Assembly (NCBI GenBank): GCA_022801735.1
Contig: JAAWSW010000007.1
Span: forward strand, 1-26,542
Origin: Bacilli bacterium
GTDB lineage: Bacteria; Bacillota_I; Bacilli_A; RF39; UBA660
DNA length: 26,542 nt
Reading direction: 5' to 3'
A model generated the notes under the pieces. It was given only the letters and a program-made list of their open reading frames with translations, was not told the DNA's origin and did not search any database. The translations under genes and the position numbers were made by a program. Position 1 is the first letter of the stretch. The number at the start of each line of letters is the position of its first letter. This document shows, one piece after another, positions 1 to 7,744 of the stretch.

Positions 1-23
1 AGTTGTTAATTAACAACTTTTTT
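1..23 (+). terminator. Terminator at a convergent gene end
   Basis: A perfect 18-bp palindrome (AGTTGTTAATTAACAACT) at 1-18 is followed by six T on the + strand. It reads as an intrinsic terminator for a rightward gene ending just left of or at the window edge. The centre TTAATTAA contains the TAA stop of the minus-strand gene at 10-12 and a possible TAA for a + strand gene at 7-9. Confidence 0.6.
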
Positions 24-678
24 CAGTGTCACAAAAACCATAAATTTTTTCTATATTTTCATTATAAATATTAAGTAATTCTTTTTCTTGTTTACTAGTT
101 AAATTTTTACTAGGATTCTCCTGTGAATCAACAGTTCCTTCATGAAAACCAACTATTTTCCCACCCATAACAAACACTGCTGTAGGAAAATATAAACGTT
201 TAATACTATCATCATTCAAACCTTGATAAGGGCTTATAACATCACTAAGTTTATCTAATAATTTATAATATTCATCAGTACCCTTTTTATTAGTAACAAC
301 TTTTCCATCTTTTAAGACTTTTTCGTCCCTAATAGATTTTGCATTATAATAATAAAAATTAGAAACTTCATTATCCTTAGCCGCTTTTAATAAAACAGGT
401 AAAGCATTACGACACCATGGACATTCTGGAAAACCGAAATATATAATTCCAGTTCCTGAATTTAAAACATCCATAACATCATCAAATGAAGCATACTGAA
501 CATTATTATCCTCTGGAATTTTTACATCTATATATTTTTCCTGAGCATTTAAACTCTCATACTCTTTCTTAAATCTAATACTGTCTGACCCCTTATTTAT
601 ACATAAATATATAATTAGCATTGCTAAAACAATAACCACAAACAGTAAAACTATCATTATAACCTTTTTCTTATTCAT
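10..678 (-). CDS. Membrane-anchored thioredoxin-fold protein
   Basis: 222-aa protein with one N-terminal membrane segment (about residues 5-27) and an extracytoplasmic thioredoxin-like domain. The redox motif CPWC is at residues 86-89 after a beta-strand-like stretch, and a Phe-Pro-Thr at 164-166 fits the cis-proline loop. Known relatives include bacteriocin-accessory and disulfide-reductase thioredoxins; the exact partner is unknown. A second Cys pair lies near the C-terminus (residues 216 and 222). The ATG is preceded by AGGTGG at good spacing. It starts 14 nt after the polyprenyl synthase gene, so the two are probably co-transcribed. Inferred role: thiol-disulfide exchange outside the membrane. 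No peptide-export genes are nearby, so a bacteriocin link is not supported. Confidence 0.75.
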   Translation of the reverse strand: MNKKKVIMIVLLFVVIVLAMLIIYLCINKGSDSIRFKKEYESLNAQEKYIDVKIPEDNNVQYASFDDVMDVLNSGTGIIYFGFPECPWCRNALPVLLKAAKDNEVSNFYYYNAKSIRDEKVLKDGKVVTNKKGTDEYYKLLDKLSDVISPYQGLNDDSIKRLYFPTAVFVMGGKIVGFHEGTVDSQENPSKNLTSKQEKELLNIYNENIEKIYGFCDTEKSC

Positions 679-692
679 AAATTACCACCTAA

Positions 693-1937
693 CTACTTTG
701 TTCTAATTTGTAAATAAACAATAAACCCTTCTAAAACTGCTTTAATTTCATTACCCAACCAAGATAAATTATCAATTTTATTAACACAGTTATTAAATAA
801 CTCCTGCATTGTTTCTAAAGCATATCCTTTAGCACCCGAATCATCAAATATTGATTTTACAATTTCTAAATCCTCTTTTTGTAGAGTTTTTCCATAATAT
901 TTTAAAAGTTCATCCTTATATTCTGTATTCATCACATATGAATATAAAATAGTCTGTTTATATTCACTAATATCGGAATTAGTTGACTTACCAATATTTT
1001 TCTCATCGCCATACACACCAAGCAGATCATCTTTTATCTGAAAAGCCACACCAGCATCAAGTAAAATTTCTTCCATTTCCTTTATAAAATCAGATGAAGC
1101 ACCACCTAAAATCATTCCAAGACAATAAGGACCAATTACAGAATACCATGCTGTTTTCAACCTATATATTTCCATAATTTTATTTTCTAAATCAGCATCT
1201 GTTTCAAAAAATTCTTCTTTAAAAGGTAAAATAACATCTAACATTTCACCCTTACAAGTTTTTATTACCACATCATTATAATATTTAAATAATTTACCGA
1301 AATTTTTATCATCACTATATGCATCTAACAAAATTCCATTTGCTAAATAAAAACCTAAATCACCAATACAAATTCCCATAGAATCAGCAAAATTATTTTT
1401 TTTACCATCAAAAGAAGAATTCATATTTATCGGATTATCATACGTTTTTTTATACGAAGTAGGAATCGTATCTTGTCCCCTACGCATATCCGCATTATCA
1501 ATAATATCATCATGAATCAAAATAGAAGTTTGAAAAATTTCCAAAGCCTTAGATAAAGACATATAATATTCATCATCTTTTCCAGCACTCTTATATCCTA
1601 AAGCAACTAACATTGCACGTAAACATTTTCCATCCTTGTTCATTCTAACAAATTGCTCAGCAATTCCTCTAAATTCACCATCTTGCTGACTTACTAACTC
1701 TTCATTATAATCGGCTAAATACCTATTGCACTTACCCTTTATTTCCTTATAAAAATTTATAAATGTATATAAAGCATACGCAGCCTTTTCATTAACTTCA
1801 TTAATTTCACTTTTTACCTCAATAACTTTTACATTATTATTTTGTAAAAATAACAAAAAGTCTTCCAATTTATGAAAACAAACATAATCATCACAAACAC
1901 CTTTATTAGTAAAAAATACTTTTACATTATCTGTCAT
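693..1937 (-). CDS. Polyprenyl diphosphate synthase
   Basis: Trans-isoprenyl diphosphate synthase, condensing isopentenyl diphosphate onto an allylic diphosphate. The first Asp-rich motif is HDDIIDNADMRRG (Asp at about 143, 144 and 147 of the 414-aa form) and the second is IKDDLLGVYGD (about 301-311), followed by GKSTNSDI. The residue five before the first Asp-rich motif is small (Ser), which in this family usually favours longer chains; this is inference. The roughly 90 residues before the core are longer than usual and have no clear match. An in-frame GTG at 1943 is a poorer start: the AGGCGG site sits 5 nt before the ATG at 1937 but would abut the GTG. The protein probably supplies a lipid carrier or quinone tail. 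The thioredoxin-like gene follows in the same operon. Confidence 0.88.
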   Translation of the reverse strand: MTDNVKVFFTNKGVCDDYVCFHKLEDFLLFLQNNNVKVIEVKSEINEVNEKAAYALYTFINFYKEIKGKCNRYLADYNEELVSQQDGEFRGIAEQFVRMNKDGKCLRAMLVALGYKSAGKDDEYYMSLSKALEIFQTSILIHDDIIDNADMRRGQDTIPTSYKKTYDNPINMNSSFDGKKNNFADSMGICIGDLGFYLANGILLDAYSDDKNFGKLFKYYNDVVIKTCKGEMLDVILPFKEEFFETDADLENKIMEIYRLKTAWYSVIGPYCLGMILGGASSDFIKEMEEILLDAGVAFQIKDDLLGVYGDEKNIGKSTNSDISEYKQTILYSYVMNTEYKDELLKYYGKTLQKEDLEIVKSIFDDSGAKGYALETMQELFNNCVNKIDNLSWLGNEIKAVLEGFIVYLQIRTK

Positions 1938-1964
1938 CCACACCGCCTACTTTCATATGCTCCC

Positions 1965-1970
1965 ATTATA
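1965..1970 (-). promoter_or_regulatory. Extended -10 promoter of the polyprenyl synthase
   Basis: TATAAT preceded by TGT (TGn-TATAAT) lies 28 nt before the ATG at 1937. No good -35 is visible at 16-18 nt, which fits an extended -10 promoter. Confidence 0.5.
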
Positions 1971-1997
1971 ACATACTTTTATCTTTTTTAATATAGA

Positions 1998-2025
1998 CTA
2001 AAAAGAATAACAGTATAAACTGTTA
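1998..2025 (-). terminator. Terminator of the 679-aa gene
   Basis: A 7-bp stem TAACAGT/ACTGTTA with a 4-nt loop (2008-2025) is followed on the minus strand by TTCTTTTT. The TAA stop of the upstream gene lies inside the 5' arm. Confidence 0.7.
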
Positions 2026-4062
2026 CTCCTCTTCAATATAATCTGGTAATACGGATTTAAATAATGGCTTTAATTGTAATGTTTTAACACCTTCGCCCTT
2101 TTGACTTGTTATATTCTGATATCTATGTTGTAAACCATACACAGATTCAAAACTAATATTGTTAAGTAACTCTTTAAGACGTATAAAATTAAAAATTATT
2201 CTCGCTCTATCATCAAAATCATCATTTATACAATCTAATAATAACAACGCATTACTATATAATCTTAAATCTTTATCATAGCAATATTCCCTCATACTAA
2301 CATTAAGTAAATTGGCACTAAGTTCATCATCCATTACCACAATATTATTAGGATTAAAACTAGAACCTACCATGTCCATAGTAATATTAGAATTATAAAA
2401 ACTTTGCCTGTACATTTCCCTAATTAATTGCGGACATAACTCAGCATCAATTCCTGAATCAATATAATTATAAAATTCCTTAAATACTTTTTGCATATGT
2501 GCAAGTTCAATCGAATAAATAACTTGTTCACTAGTATCAGTATCTAACACTTCACCATTTAACGTAGGAATTAAACTCTGAAGTCTAATCTTTAAAGCAG
2601 ATTTTTCTTCTTCACTAACAGAAGTTACTACAGAGCCATCTAAAACCATATCATCAGTAATAATAAGATCCAAATTATTTTCCAATATATCATCAAATAC
2701 TTCTACCATGTTTTCCAAAATATCCATTTGATCTAAATAAGATTTTTCAAGTTCTAAATACTGCTCTAAATGCCTTAAACATGATTTATATTCTTTTGAA
2801 TCCTTAAGTCCCTCTAAATGTAATCTACACATTTCTTCATGTTCTTTATAAATTAAATGTAAAAGTTTTAATAAACCAAAATACTTATCCATTATATTTT
2901 CTGGTAATACATGTCCAAATTCAACATCATAAACCTCATCAGAAGGTCTAATATAATCTTCCCTTGCCTCTAAAATACCATCTATTATTTCAATTAATTG
3001 TCCAACATAATCTTTAGATTGAAAATTATTATCCATTTTTAATTGGATTTGGTATGCCGTTAAAGTAGACGTAGAAACCATAGTTAGTAGTTTCTCTAAA
3101 AAAACAAAATCAAGAATTGACTGAAATTTTAAGTCTTCTGCATTAACTATGCCATTTTCTTCAAGTTCAGCAATCGTAACAAAATCAGGATCAAAAAATT
3201 CATCATCTATATCTTCACCTTGCGCAAGTTTACATCTTTGTTCTAAATATTCTTCAATTTCATCAGCACTATCTAAATATGACTCTACAATTTCCAATAT
3301 TTTATCTTCTTTTCTTCTAAGATATTCTTCTACAAATTCCTTTTTCTCTTCAGCATCTAAATCTAAACCATCCATAATTTGAAGAATCTCAGCCTCATCA
3401 GATAAATCACACAATAAATCAAGTTTCATATCAAGTCTGATAAGTTCATCAGTTAAAAACTTACTTTGATATATTCTTTTAAATTCTTCCTCAATTAATT
3501 CACGTCTTTTATTCTCATCAGTTTCATTAATAAGAGAATCATGCAAATCAAGTAAACGAAGTAAATCTATTCTATTTTCAAGCGGCTGTTTAAAAATATC
3601 ACCATGTTGCCCTATACTAACTGCAAATTCACTATCTTCAAAAGAACAAGAAAGTGAATACTTGTTAAATTCAAGATCCGCCTTTTTAGCATAAATAATG
3701 TGAGTCATCCTTCCTGTAACTTCCGACATTTCTAATGAAAGCGCACTTTTACTTACACCCTCACCGATTAATTCTAAATCAAGACCTTCCTGACTTTTTT
3801 GAGCAACTCTATTTGGAATTTCCTTAATAATTTCACCCAAACATTCAAGTAATAAATCTGAAGAACATGATATACTCCCCAATACTCTATCTTCTTTAGT
3901 TGACAGCAACTGTAATTCACTAAGTGTATCCTCATATATAGAACTTTTCACCATATCTTTTAATTCTAAAATTTTCAAAAAATCTAAACTTTTAAATATA
4001 TCAATTTCATAATTTAATAATATACTCAAAGAATTCATTATTTCTGCTTTATCACCAAACAT
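2023..4062 (-). CDS. Large acidic helical protein, unknown function
   Basis: 679-aa protein that I do not recognise. It has no signal peptide, no membrane segment and no clear catalytic motif. It is rich in Leu, Glu and Asp, with long stretches typical of alpha-helix; the most acidic part is about residues 200-310 (runs such as DEIEEYLEQ and EDIDDEFFDPD). Composition suggests a cytoplasmic all-alpha or helical-repeat scaffold, which is inference only. It is a single-gene transcript: a strong promoter lies 50 nt upstream and a terminator overlaps its stop. Its 14-nt leader is identical, at the same distance from the ATG, to that of the polyprenyl synthase. Coding capacity is clear from length and ribosome binding site; function cannot be assigned. 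Confidence 0.75.
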   Translation of the reverse strand: MFGDKAEIMNSLSILLNYEIDIFKSLDFLKILELKDMVKSSIYEDTLSELQLLSTKEDRVLGSISCSSDLLLECLGEIIKEIPNRVAQKSQEGLDLELIGEGVSKSALSLEMSEVTGRMTHIIYAKKADLEFNKYSLSCSFEDSEFAVSIGQHGDIFKQPLENRIDLLRLLDLHDSLINETDENKRRELIEEEFKRIYQSKFLTDELIRLDMKLDLLCDLSDEAEILQIMDGLDLDAEEKKEFVEEYLRRKEDKILEIVESYLDSADEIEEYLEQRCKLAQGEDIDDEFFDPDFVTIAELEENGIVNAEDLKFQSILDFVFLEKLLTMVSTSTLTAYQIQLKMDNNFQSKDYVGQLIEIIDGILEAREDYIRPSDEVYDVEFGHVLPENIMDKYFGLLKLLHLIYKEHEEMCRLHLEGLKDSKEYKSCLRHLEQYLELEKSYLDQMDILENMVEVFDDILENNLDLIITDDMVLDGSVVTSVSEEEKSALKIRLQSLIPTLNGEVLDTDTSEQVIYSIELAHMQKVFKEFYNYIDSGIDAELCPQLIREMYRQSFYNSNITMDMVGSSFNPNNIVVMDDELSANLLNVSMREYCYDKDLRLYSNALLLLDCINDDFDDRARIIFNFIRLKELLNNISFESVYGLQHRYQNITSQKGEGVKTLQLKPLFKSVLPDYIEEE

Positions 4063-4111
4063 ACCCCTGGCCTACTTTCATATATGTTTCTTCAAGCCCC
4101 AATTTACCAAT

Positions 4112-4140
4112 ATTATATAATGATACAAAAAGATAGTCAA
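4112..4140 (-). promoter_or_regulatory. Sigma-A promoter of the 679-aa gene
   Basis: TTGACT (4135-4140) and TATAAT (4112-4117) on the minus strand are separated by exactly 17 nt. It lies back to back with the DedA promoter. Confidence 0.75.
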
Positions 4141-4146
4141 TTACTT

Positions 4147-4175
4147 TTGCCATTTAACAATCTATATGTTATAAT
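4147..4175 (+). promoter_or_regulatory. Sigma-A promoter of the DedA gene
   Basis: TTGCCA (4147-4152), a 17-nt spacer, then TATAAT (4170-4175) with TGT directly before it. The gene starts 26 nt downstream with a GGAGG site. Confidence 0.7.
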
Positions 4176-4201
4176 TAATACTAAAGTTATGGAGGTAAAA
4201 A

Positions 4202-4837
4202 ATGGTTATAGTTGACTTTATATTACATTGTGATGAATACATTGGTACATTTATCAATAACTATGGTGCTTTAGTTTATTTAATTTTATTTCTAGTTATT
4301 TTTTGTGAAACAGGTTTAGTATTTTTACCTTTTCTACCAGGAGATTCACTAATCTTTGCGGCTGGAACATTTGCTGGGATTGGAGAACTTAACTTATTTT
4401 ACTTATTTATTTTAATAACAGGTGCGGCCATAATTGGTGATACAGTAAATTATGAAATAGGTAAACACTTTGGACGGAAACTTTTAAATAACAAAAAATT
4501 TACTATAGTAAAACAAGAAAATTTAGATAAGGCAGATGCTTTAATCTCTAAATATGGTAGTACTGCTGTATTTATAGCAAGGTTTATGCCAATTATCAGA
4601 ACTATTGTCCCATTTGTTGTAGGCATGGGAAAATTGAATTACAAAAAATTTATTACCTTTAATGCTATAGGTGGTATTGTATGGGTATCATTATTCTTAT
4701 GTTTAGGTTACTTCTTTGGAAATATTCCATTTGTTGCTGACCACTTTAGTTTAATAATTATAACTATAGTATTCATCTCAGTGTTACCAATAATATATGC
4801 ATTTATAAAAGGTAAATTAGAAAAAAAAGCAAAATAA
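4202..4837 (+). CDS. DedA family membrane protein (VTT domain)
   Basis: 211-aa integral membrane protein of the DedA/SNARE-associated (VTT) family, whose members act in lipid-carrier or phospholipid translocation and membrane homeostasis. Family features seen are ETGLVFLPFLPGDSLIFAAG (about residues 36-55), the acidic GDTVNYEIGKHFG segment (about 79-91), and the Arg-rich ARFMPIIRTIVPFVVGMG motif (about 125-142), with hydrophobic segments around residues 18-40, 45-80, 135-160 and 175-200. Length is typical. The gene is monocistronic, with its own promoter and a shared terminator with the convergent gene to the right. The exact substrate cannot be read from sequence. Confidence 0.92.
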   Translation: MVIVDFILHCDEYIGTFINNYGALVYLILFLVIFCETGLVFLPFLPGDSLIFAAGTFAGIGELNLFYLFILITGAAIIGDTVNYEIGKHFGRKLLNNKKFTIVKQENLDKADALISKYGSTAVFIARFMPIIRTIVPFVVGMGKLNYKKFITFNAIGGIVWVSLFLCLGYFFGNIPFVADHFSLIIITIVFISVLPIIYAFIKGKLEKKAK

Positions 4838-4857
4838 AATCCCAAAAGGGATTTTTT
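4837..4857. terminator. Bidirectional terminator between convergent genes
   Basis: A 7-bp stem AAATCCC/GGGATTT with an AAAA loop (4837-4854) is followed by T residues on + (TTTTTT run to 4857) and by TTTTATTTT on the minus strand. It sits between the DedA stop and the convergent stop at 4856. Confidence 0.8.
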
Positions 4858-5746
4858 AATTTTCTTTTCTTTTATTTAAAAGACAATAAACTACTAACAT
4901 TATAATTGCAATAAAAACTGAAACTATTCCTGTGATAAGTACACTATGAGAAAAACTACTACTAAAAGCATTAATCATAAATGACAAATTATATTCATTA
5001 AGAGCCAAAGTTACTATATCAGTGGTTATAAAACCAGTCGCAATTGTAATTAATCCAGTAATAAGTAAAGACATAAATAGATAAATTAGCCATTTATTTT
5101 TATTCTTATTCAAGAAGAAAATCAAGATTAAACAAAGAACAATTAAAACAACTAAAGCAACCTTCACCTTACTACTAAAAATAAATTGAACTTGAGCAAG
5201 TTTATCACCATCAATTTTATCATCTACCATACTTGTATTAGGCAAATTATCTACAATACCCGCACTTGCCTGTTTAATTCTAATAACTAATACTTCTTTT
5301 TTAGAATCACTTATTTCTATATTACTTTCATCTATCCATTTATCAATATTCGCATCTAACAGTTTATTAAAATCTTCACTAGTTACAACTTCACCTTTTC
5401 TATTATTAATAACATAATCAGTCGTAGTTCCAACTACATGTCCCAAAAATTCCTTAACCTCAGTAGAATTAAAAATCACATCCACTAAATCCTTAGAAAT
5501 ACCATGTCTCTCAGCCTCATCATATGCAGTATTAATAATATCAACAATTTCTGCTTTCTGACCAGCAATCACTGAACTATTTTTAATTTTTTCAATCTCG
5601 TGGACAACATCAATATTCGAAGTTGTTTTTTCTATACTTTGAACACTAAAAAATGAACTAACGTTGCCTATTAAAAACAAAACATACAACATACCAATAA
5701 TTATAAATGATAAAATAATCGATATTATGTTTTTCAAAAACTGCAT
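4856..5746 (-). CDS. Membrane protein, unknown function
   Basis: 296-aa protein with an N-terminal membrane segment (about residues 5-25), an extracytoplasmic helical domain of about 160 residues with no recognised motif, then three C-terminal membrane segments (about 195-213, 220-240, 265-290) and a Lys/Arg tail. I do not recognise the family. The ATG at 5746 is chosen because AGGAGG lies 7 nt before it. An upstream in-frame ATG at 5770 falls inside the -10 box and cannot be the start. The gene is single, with its own promoter. The topology could suit a sensor or envelope-stress protein, but this is speculation. Confidence 0.7.
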   Translation of the reverse strand: MQFLKNIISIILSFIIIGMLYVLFLIGNVSSFFSVQSIEKTTSNIDVVHEIEKIKNSSVIAGQKAEIVDIINTAYDEAERHGISKDLVDVIFNSTEVKEFLGHVVGTTTDYVINNRKGEVVTSEDFNKLLDANIDKWIDESNIEISDSKKEVLVIRIKQASAGIVDNLPNTSMVDDKIDGDKLAQVQFIFSSKVKVALVVLIVLCLILIFFLNKNKNKWLIYLFMSLLITGLITIATGFITTDIVTLALNEYNLSFMINAFSSSFSHSVLITGIVSVFIAIIMLVVYCLLNKRKEN

Positions 5747-5768
5747 AACATGACCTCCTCTACCATTC

Positions 5769-5796
5769 ATTATAACACGAATAATACTCTTTTCAA
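5769..5796 (-). promoter_or_regulatory. Promoter of the 296-aa membrane protein
   Basis: Minus-strand TTGAAA (5791-5796), 16-nt spacer, TATAAT (5769-5774), 23 nt before the chosen ATG. Confidence 0.65.
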
Positions 5797-5808
5797 AATA
5801 TAAAAATC

Positions 5809-6117
5809 CTAATCAATTTCCCAACCACATTTAGTTAAATCAACACACCCATTTTCTTTAAAAGAAACCCCTTCTTCTAATAACAATTCTCTTTGAAAAG
5901 TAAAATTAGGAGCAAGCCTCCCCTTATGATTAACCACTCGATGGCAAGGATAATTACCATAAAATTGAGCCAAAGACATAGCCTTACCAACCAATCTAGC
6001 ATTTTTCTCGTGACCAGTTAATCTAGCAATCTGCCCATAAGTAGCAACTTTTCCATATGGAATTTCGTCCACAATAGAAAAAATTTGATAAAGTAAATCC
6101 TCATTTAACCTAACCAT
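5809..6117 (-). CDS. Short MGMT-family protein retaining the acceptor Cys
   Basis: 102-aa protein equal to the C-terminal DNA-binding domain of O6-alkylguanine-DNA alkyltransferases. It has EIPYGKVATYGQIA (about 18-31), ARLVGKAM (about 40-47), the acceptor motif PCHRVV (57-62, Cys58) and RELLLEEGV near the end. Length matches alkyltransferase-like proteins, yet these normally carry Trp in place of the Cys; here the Cys is kept, so transfer of alkyl groups is possible. The start at 6117 is chosen because AAGAAGGA precedes it at good spacing. A longer in-frame extension to 6210 would give an unrelated hydrophobic leader overlapping the upstream gene's terminator. It has its own promoter. Role: DNA alkylation repair or recognition. 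Confidence 0.85.
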   Translation of the reverse strand: MVRLNEDLLYQIFSIVDEIPYGKVATYGQIARLTGHEKNARLVGKAMSLAQFYGNYPCHRVVNHKGRLAPNFTFQRELLLEEGVSFKENGCVDLTKCGWEID

Positions 6118-6142
6118 TATATCATTCCTTCTTATTAAAAAT

Positions 6143-6170
6143 ATTATAGCATGCACAATATTAATTGTAA
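6143..6170 (-). promoter_or_regulatory. Promoter of the MGMT-family gene
   Basis: Extended -10 TGC-TATAAT (TATAAT at 6143-6148) with a weak -35 TTACAA (6165-6170) 16 nt upstream, on the minus strand. Confidence 0.55.
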
Positions 6171-6202
6171 AAGAAAAAAGTACAAATATAAAGTACCTTT
6201 TT
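6170..6202 (-). terminator. Terminator of the HD-domain gene
   Basis: A 10-bp stem (6193-6202 with 6174-6183, one G-U pair) and a 9-nt loop end in a run of T on the minus strand, directly after the stop codon at 6204. Confidence 0.75.
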
Positions 6203-6203
6203 A

Positions 6204-6971
6204 CTAACATTTCTTCCTTCTATTATATATCATAGCAGCCTCTGGTAAATCATTTTTAAATTCTAATAATGTCCCACCTAATTTTTGACTATACATTTCG
6301 TAAGCAAATGATCTTATAACACTAACAATTTGATTTCCTTCATCCCTCGTAATAGAATACCTTTGACACTCCTCATCTGTAATATTAACAGAACTTAAAT
6401 GAAATTCAAAAAATATATCTGCCAAATCTTTTCCCTCTGCAATTTTTTTATCTACAAATGGATGATACCTCAATTCTGGAATAATTCTAGGATCATCCAT
6501 ATCAATATTATTTTCACTCTGATATTTAATAAAAGTAGCAGCGGAATGAACTTTATCTATCATATGAACAATCTTTGCTTCGATATCAACTCTATTTTCA
6601 TAACCGTTTAACAATTCTGAAAAATTTAATATATCACCAAATTGAGATGATAAATACTCAATTGCTATTCCAGTTACACTTTTAATTTCATCATCAGAAA
6701 CGCCCTCAAACTTGGTTATATCTCCCGTAATAGCCTCTGGTAAATCATGACATATAATATAGTCAATCATTTTATTAAAATCCATGTTAACATTGACAGG
6801 AAAATGTTTTTTCAAAATCCTTACAATTAATAATAAATCTAATATATGATTTTTAACATCTTCTATTCTTTCTCTATCAACATGCCAAAGTTGTGGACCA
6901 GTTCTAACCGTATCACCTAGTATATCAAATACCATAAATAATTTTACTTCTTTATTAAAATTATAATCCAT
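6204..6971 (-). CDS. HD-domain phosphohydrolase (YfbR-like nucleotidase)
   Basis: 255-aa HD-superfamily metal-dependent phosphohydrolase resembling 5'-deoxyribonucleotidase YfbR/HD_3 proteins, which remove the 5' phosphate from dNMPs. Metal-site residues visible are His42 (in EDVKNHILD), the HD pair at 75-76 (ICHDLPEAITGDIT) and Asp139 (HMIDKVHSA). The N-terminus carries a Trp-His (residues 29-30) as seen before the metal helix in the family. The ATG at 6971 has GGGAGG 5 nt upstream. It is monocistronic: a promoter is at 7050-7078 and a terminator follows its stop. The nucleotide operon lies upstream on the same strand but is separated by 470 bp, so linkage to it is only suggestive. Confidence 0.82.
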   Translation of the reverse strand: MDYNFNKEVKLFMVFDILGDTVRTGPQLWHVDRERIEDVKNHILDLLLIVRILKKHFPVNVNMDFNKMIDYIICHDLPEAITGDITKFEGVSDDEIKSVTGIAIEYLSSQFGDILNFSELLNGYENRVDIEAKIVHMIDKVHSAATFIKYQSENNIDMDDPRIIPELRYHPFVDKKIAEGKDLADIFFEFHLSSVNITDEECQRYSITRDEGNQIVSVIRSFAYEMYSQKLGGTLLEFKNDLPEAAMIYNRRKKC

Positions 6972-7049
6972 ATAAACCTCCCATAAAATATTATTAATTT
7001 AAAAAGAGCCAAGTAAAAACAAAAGATTTCAAAGTCTTTTAGTATAATT

Positions 7050-7078
7050 ATCGTATCATCACACAAACCTTTTGTCAA
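7050..7078 (-). promoter_or_regulatory. Promoter of the HD-domain gene
   Basis: Perfect -35 TTGACA (7073-7078), 17-nt spacer and -10 TACGAT (7050-7055) on the minus strand, giving a leader of about 70 nt. Confidence 0.6.
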
Positions 7079-7081
7079 TCA

Positions 7082-7101
7082 TATTTAAACGCGTTTAAAT
7101 A
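7082..7101. promoter_or_regulatory. 20-bp perfect palindrome, likely operator
   Basis: TATTTAAACGCGTTTAAATA is self-complementary over all 20 bases. It lies 3 nt upstream of the -35 box of the HD-domain gene, its centre about 48 bp before the expected transcription start. It fits a dimeric regulator site (activator or upstream operator). No T-run follows, so it is not a terminator. The regulator is unknown. Confidence 0.5.
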
Positions 7102-7365
7102 CCCTTAATTTTAAAAATAATTCATTCCAAACAGAAAAATGGCACAAAATTGTACATTTTTTTCTATGCACATTTTTTGTGTACCAAATTTATTTAAACA
7201 CTAGACGAAGGGGTATATTTATATTCTAATACTGGAATTTAGTTTTTCTACTTTTATACTTCTATTAAAGAATCTATTTTAATTATTTTACCAAAAACAG
7301 TTATATACACTAGAATAGGAATAGGACAATACTTAATTAGAAATAATTTTTAAAATCACATAATA

Positions 7366-7400
7366 AAAGAGTTCTCAGAAATTTATTAAAAATCCCAAAA
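7366..7400 (-). terminator. Possible terminator of the seven-gene operon
   Basis: On the minus strand AGAGTT and AACTCT flank a long AT-rich loop and are followed by TTTTATT, about 40-75 nt after the MazG stop. The loop is long, so confidence is low. Confidence 0.3.
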
Positions 7401-7440
7401 ACTCTGTACATTACTTTATTATTTTATATGCTGTTGACAA

Positions 7441-7740
7441 TTAATCACTTACTCTGATGTTAACACCATCAACATTTTTATATACTCTTTTTGAATTTTT
7501 AGATACTTTATTCATTATCTCATCTTCTAAGTCAAATCCTAACATTTCAGATAAGCCCATTAAATAAATAGCAACATCTGCAAGTTCTTCTCCCAAATCC
7601 TCTTTCTTTTTTCTATAAGCGTCATGTGCTTCGGCTACCTCGCCATATAAAAAGCAAAATTCTTTATTAACATCAGTTGTATTAAATCCTTTATCCAATT
7701 TATTTTGCCAAATATCTTTTTGTATTTTTTTCATTTCCAT
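7441..7740 (-). CDS. MazG-like nucleotide pyrophosphohydrolase
   Basis: 99-aa all-alpha NTP pyrophosphohydrolase of the MazG superfamily, hydrolysing (d)NTPs to (d)NMP plus pyrophosphate. The metal-binding pattern is seen as GEVAEAHD (33-40) and GEELADVAIYL (50-60), the usual ExxE plus ExxD arrangement. Length fits the single-domain type. The ATG at 7740 has AGGAGG 9 nt upstream; that site is formed by the last codons of the preceding gene, leaving a 4-nt gap. It is the last gene of the seven-gene nucleotide operon. Its presence suggests clearing of a particular nucleoside triphosphate, perhaps the normal competitor or a side product of the modified nucleotide. Substrate is not readable. Confidence 0.85.
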   Translation of the reverse strand: MEMKKIQKDIWQNKLDKGFNTTDVNKEFCFLYGEVAEAHDAYRKKKEDLGEELADVAIYLMGLSEMLGFDLEDEIMNKVSKNSKRVYKNVDGVNIRVSD

Positions 7741-7744
7741 AACA

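Larger units (their letters stand above)
6972..7440. other. 469-bp intergenic region, regulatory but no gene
   Basis: No credible coding frame is present. It holds the HD-gene promoter (7050-7078), a leader hairpin-like sequence at 7021-7040, a 20-bp perfect palindrome (7082-7101), an imperfect inverted repeat (7140-7186), and near 7370-7400 a possible terminator of the MazG operon. The rest is AT-rich with nothing recognised. Confidence 0.6.

Noticed and set aside
3149..3382. Ser-rich open frame on the + strand
   Set aside because: It is fully antisense to the 679-aa gene, has no ribosome site, and its Ser content mirrors Glu/Asp-rich codons of the other strand.
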